Shown one piece after another: positions 57,776 through 64,000 of a stretch of 64,000 nucleotides of DNA. Source of the DNA: Ailurus styani (lineage: Eukaryota > Chordata > Mammalia > Carnivora > Ailuridae); the NCBI GenBank assembly GCA_002007465.1, contig LNAC01000102.1, positions 735,703-799,702 on the forward strand. Reading direction: 5' to 3'. How positions within the stretch are numbered: the stretch's first letter is position 1; the number at the start of each line of letters is the position of its first letter. Made by a program: the position numbers and the translations under genes. The notes beneath the pieces are model-generated. The model ran no database searches and was not told the DNA's origin. It was given only the letters and a program-made list of their open reading frames with translations.

Positions 57776-58589
57776 GCCAGGATTCTTAGTCTATTAAAAA
57801 TGCTGTCCCCTGGGCAGCTAGAGACTCAGAAGATAAGACTGCATTGTAGTTTCTTGTTCTTATACCCACCAGTCAGTTCACACACTGAAAACATGCTGTG
57901 AGCACAACACACTGGGTTATATTCACAGGCTACAGATCTAGCTCATTCGGCTTAAGGATTATTTAACTATGAGTATAGGTTCAGAACAATCTCCTATGAC
58001 TTAAATGAACTTTTTTGATGTCCTTTTAAGTGTAGTATCATTTTGGCCTAGCGGAAGTCTATTACATGTTGGTAAACTAAAGAAATGTGCACATATACAT
58101 ATGCAGTCTATATAAAGATTTCCTTTTAATAACATTTTATAGCAGAAAACCAAATATGATATTAATTTCCTACCAAATAACTAGAATTGATGAGCCTTGC
58201 AATAAGCTTCAAGGAAAGAACCCCGTCAGAGCATAGAGCGACTTCCAAGGTACATCTTCTCTGGGCTAATATGTGGACAAGTTGAAAATCAGCACACAAT
58301 AAGAACACACGATGTACTCACTTAACTTTATTTCTCCAAATAGAAGAAAGTTTCACATGCTTTTCATACTTCTGGTAATTGCTTCAGAAGATTTTTCTAC
58401 TCTAAATATAATTCTCTTTAATAGTTAAATAAGCGTTAACTGATAAAAGGTAAGTATAAAGAACTTTAAAAAATTAATAATTAAAAAACAAAACACAGTA
58501 GGAAAAAAGATAAGAGACACAAAGAAGAATTTCCAAATTCCTACTTAGGAATTACCATAATAAAACACGTTCAAACTATTAGTAATCAG

Positions 58590-59090
58590 ATATGTGCAAA
58601 ACAAAACCACAATGAGATACCGTGTTACATTTTTCGGCTTGGCAAAAATTTGATTCTGATGATCCCGAATGTGGGCAGGACATAGAGTACTGAAAATTCT
58701 AGGATACCAGTGAAAGTGTAAGCCAGTACCATGACTTTGGAAAACAATTTGGCCTTATCTATTAGAGTTGATAATGTGCTTTATTGTACGACACAGCAAT
58801 TCTATTCAAGGTATACATCCAGTCTTGGTTATGTGCACCAGAAGTCATACAAAAGAATGTTCATAGCAACACTGCCTTTTTCTATGTCAAAGAAAGACGC
58901 AGTTCAATATCCAGCGACAGGAGAAGGGAAGAACTGTGATACAGTCATACCATGAAGTAGTACTTAGCAGTGAAAAGAAACCAGGATACTTCTTCCAAAA
59001 TGATAATGCCCAACTGCAAAGAACATAAAGTGTCGGAAGAATACAGTTTAATGCCATTTATTATTATATAAAGGTACAGAGGATAAAGAA
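58590..59090 (+). mobile_element. Old LINE-1 (L1M-type) ORF2 end and 3' UTR
   Basis: 'aaaaccacaatgagataccg', 'ggaaaacaatttggccttat', 'acgacacagcaattctattc', 'aagaatgttcatagcaacac', 'gtgatacagtcataccatga' and 'agtagtacttagcagtgaaa' follow L1 ORF2 C-terminal order in plus orientation. Frameshifts break it, and the 74-codon frame at 58731-58955 is a fragment of decayed ORF2. Confidence 0.8.
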
Positions 59091-62000
59091 GAGAAAGGCT
59101 ACGATCCACAGAGTTCAGGAGAGGGGCTCCCACTCTCAAACGGGGATGGGACAGGGCCCAAGAAGAGCACACAGCGCCTCAAAGGAAAGGCACGGAGCTG
59201 GTGGCAGGCACAGAGGGGTTTATTACTCTCTATATTTTAGTGTGTGTGTGTGTATCCATGTACGCATATATATTCCATTGCATGAAATAATTTTAAAACC
59301 CGGAAGGGCTGTAATAAACAAGGAAGAAGATTACACATAACGTTTCACGATGAATGGAGTGCCACGCCCTGACCTCGACTGTACATTTCATCACTCGGCA
59401 GTAACTGCTGCTCGTGATTCTGTTTTTCTCCTTCTTCAGGGTGGAGACTCTTGTCCTGCTCAGACAGTACCCGCTCTATTCCAGGGGCTCAACGAGCTGA
59501 TTGAAAGGATGACCAAATCAACCTGACTGCATTTCTAGAAGAACTAGGAAAACTGAAAATCTGGGGTATAAGAGGGCAGTGAGGACCTGGCTTATTTGGT
59601 TTCACAATAGAGCCCATTTCCTTTAAATTTACAGCCTGTTCTCTTTGATCTCCTCCTTCACCCTCCTTCTGTCTTGGTGTTTAAGGTGTGAAATAGTTCA
59701 GTGATGAGATCGGCCTCAGACTCTGCCTTCAGAAATGTTTTCTCCTGCTTTCAGAGAAGGCTGCCTCAAGGGGGGCCCTACTATTTAAGGGTGGCAGCTA
59801 CACGGTACTTGGTTTTTTGCGCCCAATTAAGGGAACAAATCCACCAGCCCGTGGCTTCAGCGTACTCAGGAAACCACAATCATCTATAGGAACCAACCAA
59901 GGGAACATGAGATATAATGCATCCTTGGTCCTGGTCACTGAGAAGATTCTGTGATCACCTCCCAAACACACATACACAGAGGACCACATCATATTGGTCT
60001 CCTCAAATGCTCAAATGCTCCGTCTGCATTTTTACAATGAATCTGCGTGTTCAGGTATAAGACTCATGGACAAGAGTAGAAGTATAGCATCCCAACTGAA
60101 CTGGAAGGTCTCAATGAAACACAGAACAGACATCAGAAAAGGTATAAGAAATGGTAGGGGACAAACACTCCATTTTCAGAATATGTGTTTTCTGGAATTT
60201 ATTTCTCTTTAATGCTGAATATAAAATCTGTGATTTCACCAGCGCCTTTAGAGACCAACGCATACACACCGAAATCTAAAAACAGTAACTATGCAGATCA
60301 AAGTGGGCCCTGACACTTAAGAAACGCTGTTAAATGAAAAGTATTTCTAGAAAAAGCAAAATCTTATATAGTAAAATCAAATTTAAAAAAACAAAACAAA
60401 ACAGAAAGAGGCTTTGGTACCTTTCAACAATAGAAGACAAAAGCAAATTTAGTTCATTTTTAAATTCATGTAACACAAAAACTGCTAGGTGTTTAAAGGA
60501 AACTATAAAACAGAAACAAATCTAAAATATATCAGAGTCTGAGAGAGAAAAAAATCATCTTTTTCTCCTCTTTGATTTTAACAGAACACTGGAATTTGGA
60601 AAATCAGTATTTTCCCAACTAAATTTTCTTTTGGTCTGCATATACCTAGCAGGGGTGGCACTCTGTATTTCATCTAATTTTAAATTGGCATAATTTTATT
60701 TTTAGCAGCACATTTCCTCTGTCCCAATAAGCCTACTACAGGAAATAAAAATTCTGAAATGCCTTTGATACTACATCTATGTCTGCAACTCCCACCTAGT
60801 TCTTTCCTAAGGTTTTAAGTGAATATTCAAATTTAAAGGCAGCTAGTTGAAGAAGGGAACAGGAAATCATTACATGTTTGGAATTTAGCTGGTAAAACAG
60901 TACAAGGAAAGAGACAAGACTCTCTAAACATAATGTGGTCCCAGAGGGCAGTGCCCTGCAGAGCCTAGGTATTGCAGCAAAGGTCACACAGGGTGCTTCC
61001 ACTTCATTCAAAGCAAGTACAGTACCAGCAAGGGCTGGTCTTTCCTATTTCTGTGCTGATTTAAAAATAATAATAATTATTATAATAATGAGGCTAGGGG
61101 AAGACAATGTGTGAGTGGTAGCAATTTAGCAATACCATCCATCTGGTCTGTTTAGGAGACCCATTCGGGTCCTACTATAACCACAGTAACACAAAAGATT
61201 TAAGATGAACAAATCTGAGTAGCTGTCTTTGTCTAGCAAGTCTCTTGGTGATCCCACAACCCCAGAATTTAACTTGCAAGGCCTCGATCTTACCAAGTTG
61301 GTTCTTGGTGCTCATTGGCAAGAACAGACTAAATGGAAGTTAGATCACAGCAGCATTAAGCTTTTTAAAATTGTTGTATCTGCAAATGAAATTCTAAGTC
61401 TTGTCAGAAGACTCATTTATTCAAACACAATATCCAGTTCAAAATAAAAGTTTCCTGGATAGTCCCTGGGATTTATCAAATAGAATCTGACCTGGATCTT
61501 ATTTAATGCCAAGTAAGCCATAATACCCATGATTTCTCAACAGCTTTCCTTGGAGAGAAAATTGTGGATCGTGTATTTGTTCCAGTCACGTAGAAATCTG
61601 TAGTCATGCTCTTCTTCTGGTTGTAGTCCTGGGCCACAGATCTCAGGCTGAGATTTCCGCATCAGCATTCAACAAGTCCTTTAGAGCGGTGTACATTTAG
61701 CGAGTTGGAGGGTGAGAGAACAGGGGTGACAGGGCTTTTGTTCTTACGTCCTTTCAATTTCTTACATTCTGCTCAGAATCTGAATGACAGGTCCAGCATC
61801 AGGATGCTGAGGAAAGCAGAATATTTTAGGCAATCCTCTAAGAATTTATCCTATTCAAGGCTGTTTATGTTTGGCAACTCAAAACTCTAAAGACCATAAG
61901 CAGGGGCAAGGATGGAGAAAAGGAGCCTTTGCCTGAAGCAGCAGACATGTTCAGCATCCACTCCAGAGGGAGGAGAGAGATTCTACATGCTAAGTACAAT

Positions 62001-64000
62001 TCAGAGCTCTTCTCTGACAGCCCCTTCCTCATATCTACTGCTCTGAAAGCTCACTGGTGTCCACACATGGAATGAGAACACATATCTACATTACTCTGAA
62101 AAATCTGGGACTGTACATTGGCCAGAAATAGTAGCAAGCAGTTAGAGAGCTGATGAAAAGCAATTTGAGAAAAGAAATGAAATTGTACCCCAATATTAGT
62201 ATCTTTTAGTATGCCTCATCAAGGGCTCACAAAATATATCTAGCCAAGATCTTCCTTTCTCAAAAAAAAATATAATCCATTCACAAAATAGAATAAGCAG
62301 CTGTTAGTTAGGGAAACTGCATTTAAAAATATGTTACTTGTGCATAAAGAAGTTGCTAGAGCTGAAAATCCCTTCAGATAGGAGTCAGATCATTTCCCTA
62401 TAAATTTACTATCTAATTAGGACACTCCTAAAATATACCTTTTAAGCTGTCTTTTACATTTAAAAGAAATTTTCCCCTTGCAGGAGATGAAGAAGCCTGT
62501 ATTTTCCAAAATACCAACTATTTTTATCCCTGTGACTTGGTCCTGATCACAATTGTTGCGACAGTGATTTTTGGAAACATCTGTAGGAGTTTGGGGGGGA
62601 AGGAGGCTAGAACATCTTTTTCTACAGGTGCTATTACAAAGCCCTGGACAGTTGTGACTTTTGCAGCAAAAATATGCAGCCCTTTGTCAGCCAGCATTGC
62701 TTTGTTTCTTTCTGATCAAGGATTCTAATACCCTGGCACAGTAAATTCAAGGATACAATCCAGGCCACTTGAAGAGAGGCAAATCTGAGCACTACCATCA
62801 TCAATTATAACCTAGGGCAGATCCAATATTTTCTCTCTCCAATGGTGCCACCCACCGTATCTTTCAGTCATTAAGGAAGCACACCTGTAATAGGTTAGAG
62901 TACCTCCAGGCTAATGAGGCAACTGCAGGCAATTCTGAAAATAAGGAAAAAACCACCACAGTCCTGATTTGGTTTTAAGCAATCATGCAGTTCCCTTATA
63001 CCCACGTCTTCCAAAAACACCTTTTCCGTGGCAAGCAAAGTTACTGATGATGCACGTGGCTTTAGTCACAGTGATGCATTAGGTAAGTAGGTGTGTGCTG
63101 AGTACCAGGGGGTGCTCCAAAATGCATCTCCATTATCTTCCACTTGTCTTCTCTAAGGTTCTGCCTATTTAAAAAAAGAAAAAAGGTCACTTGTTGCATT
63201 GGGTTGACAAGAAAATTCACTCTGGCAATGATGTTTTAAATGTCAGGAATGGAGATGTTGAAAATCACAATAAATCACCCCCACGTCATTGATGAGATCA
63301 AGTCCTAAGTTTCAGCATCAGCACAGATTGCAATCATACCCACCCGACCTGCCAAATATAAAAGTGGAAAGGAAGCTACATGTTTCCAGTGACTGCACTG
63401 ACCAGGATTTACTAGCTGTTGTGTACTTTGAATATCATCCCTGAATGGCAGGCATCCCTAAGCAGAAATTTCTACTCCAGGCCCTGCTTTGCGTCTAATT
63501 AAACAACAAACCTGATGGTTTTCCACCTGAAAATTATTGGTGAAAAGGCCTCCTTTTCTCTTAGGTATGTACCCATGGTGGGTTGGCTTCTACCGCCTCC
63601 AACCAGCCAAAGGAGGAAATGGGGTCCCCTAGGGTTTCTATCCTTTCAATCTCTTGAGAAAAGTGAGAAACCTGTATTTTAAATATTAGCAACACACTTA
63701 AGTTCTTTTCAAAGTTCTGTGTAGGACAAATGCATCTGGAGCCAATATGGCCTACAGGCCACCATTTTGTGACCTCTCACCTTCCTCTGCCCTGTCTATT
63801 TCTGAGAACTGCCCAGAGTCCATCTTCTACCTGGGCCTGTTGGGCTTGTGAACGTTCTTTTCCAACCATCTCTTTACTCTCTCCTCACTGTGCAAGAGCA
63901 ATTACAGATGCTAACGGTGTTTTATATGTTCCTTGGTGGGCTTTCTAGCCCTACTGTTCATGTACATATACTGCAGAGATGGAGGGAAAGGAAAGGGGAA
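59091..64000. other. No gene proven; unique DNA with several exon-like segments
   Basis: Nearly 5 kb with almost no recognisable repeats. It holds a few short segments with splice-like edges and open frames: plus 59440-59526, plus 62484-62581, plus 62991-63082, minus 63164-63062, and a minus frame at 61668-61537. They lie on both strands and two overlap in opposite directions, so at least some are chance. None matches a protein I know. Each is described in the findings. Confidence 0.35.

Larger units (their letters stand above)
56812..58585. other. No gene recognised
   Basis: Mostly AT-rich unique DNA, with a (CA)n microsatellite at 57184-57212 and a hAT fragment at about 57565-57775, both listed. 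Two perfect short inverted repeats lie at 57473-57497 and 57511-57529. Confidence 0.35.

Noticed and set aside
58386..58453. Plus-strand exon ending at the perfect donor 'aaaaggtaagta' (about 58449)
   Set aside because: All three frames contain stops between the nearest acceptor and the donor.
1..64000. CRISPR array, operon, prophage or other bacterial feature
   Set aside because: The DNA is clearly mammalian: SINEs, LINEs, LTRs, CpG depletion, and no regularly spaced repeats.

Overview
The window reads as nuclear DNA of a carnivoran mammal, most likely a mustelid. The main evidence is 14 copies of the tRNA-Lys-derived CAN-SINE, which is confined to Carnivora. Several copies have the head 'GGGGCGCCTGGGTGGCTCAG', the box 'GTTAAAGCCTCTGCC' and a TCAAATAAATAAATAAAA tail, a form I associate with ferret, mink and otter genomes. 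A carnivore-type LINE-1 3' end agrees. The mustelid call rests on recalled consensus and needs a repeat library to confirm.

I see no intact protein-coding gene. Most of the window is intergenic or intronic DNA built from transposons of different ages: CAN-SINEs, a young and an old LINE-1, L2, MIR, hAT/Charlie MITEs and MaLR (MLT1-type) LTRs. Insertion order can often be read from target-site duplications. Layout: 0-5 kb old repeats; 5.05-5.31 kb a short young L1 tail; 7.6-8.6 kb old L1 with a SINE; 9.9-10.8 kb a MIR with two SINEs and two single-N gaps; 18.3-23.5 kb a large LINE-1 block carrying a hAT element and a SINE; 23.5-24.95 kb MIR and L2; 29.5-31.8 kb a GC-rich processed pseudogene; 34-45 kb scattered MIR, hAT and SINE copies; 45.27-45.90 kb a hAT element split by an MLT1 LTR; 48.2-50.2 kb L2 and a MaLR LTR; 50-58 kb mostly unique DNA; 58.6-59.1 kb old L1; 59-64 kb mostly unique DNA with a few exon-like segments that are unproven and partly contradictory.

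Two observations stand out. First, the 10.1-10.75 kb interval carries both versions of one locus. A piece without a SINE sits between two single-N gaps, inside a copy that has the SINE with a 14-bp target duplication. The simplest reading is a SINE insertion heterozygous in the sequenced animal, with the second haplotype wrongly placed in the scaffold. Second, the GC-rich block at 29.5-31.8 kb on the minus strand is a decayed processed copy of a striatin-family mRNA, best matching STRN4 (zinedin). It explains almost all the longer open frames there.

I found no sign of a new biological system. No tRNA, rRNA or CRISPR array was recognised. Repeat family names come from recalled consensus sequences and are approximate at subfamily level.
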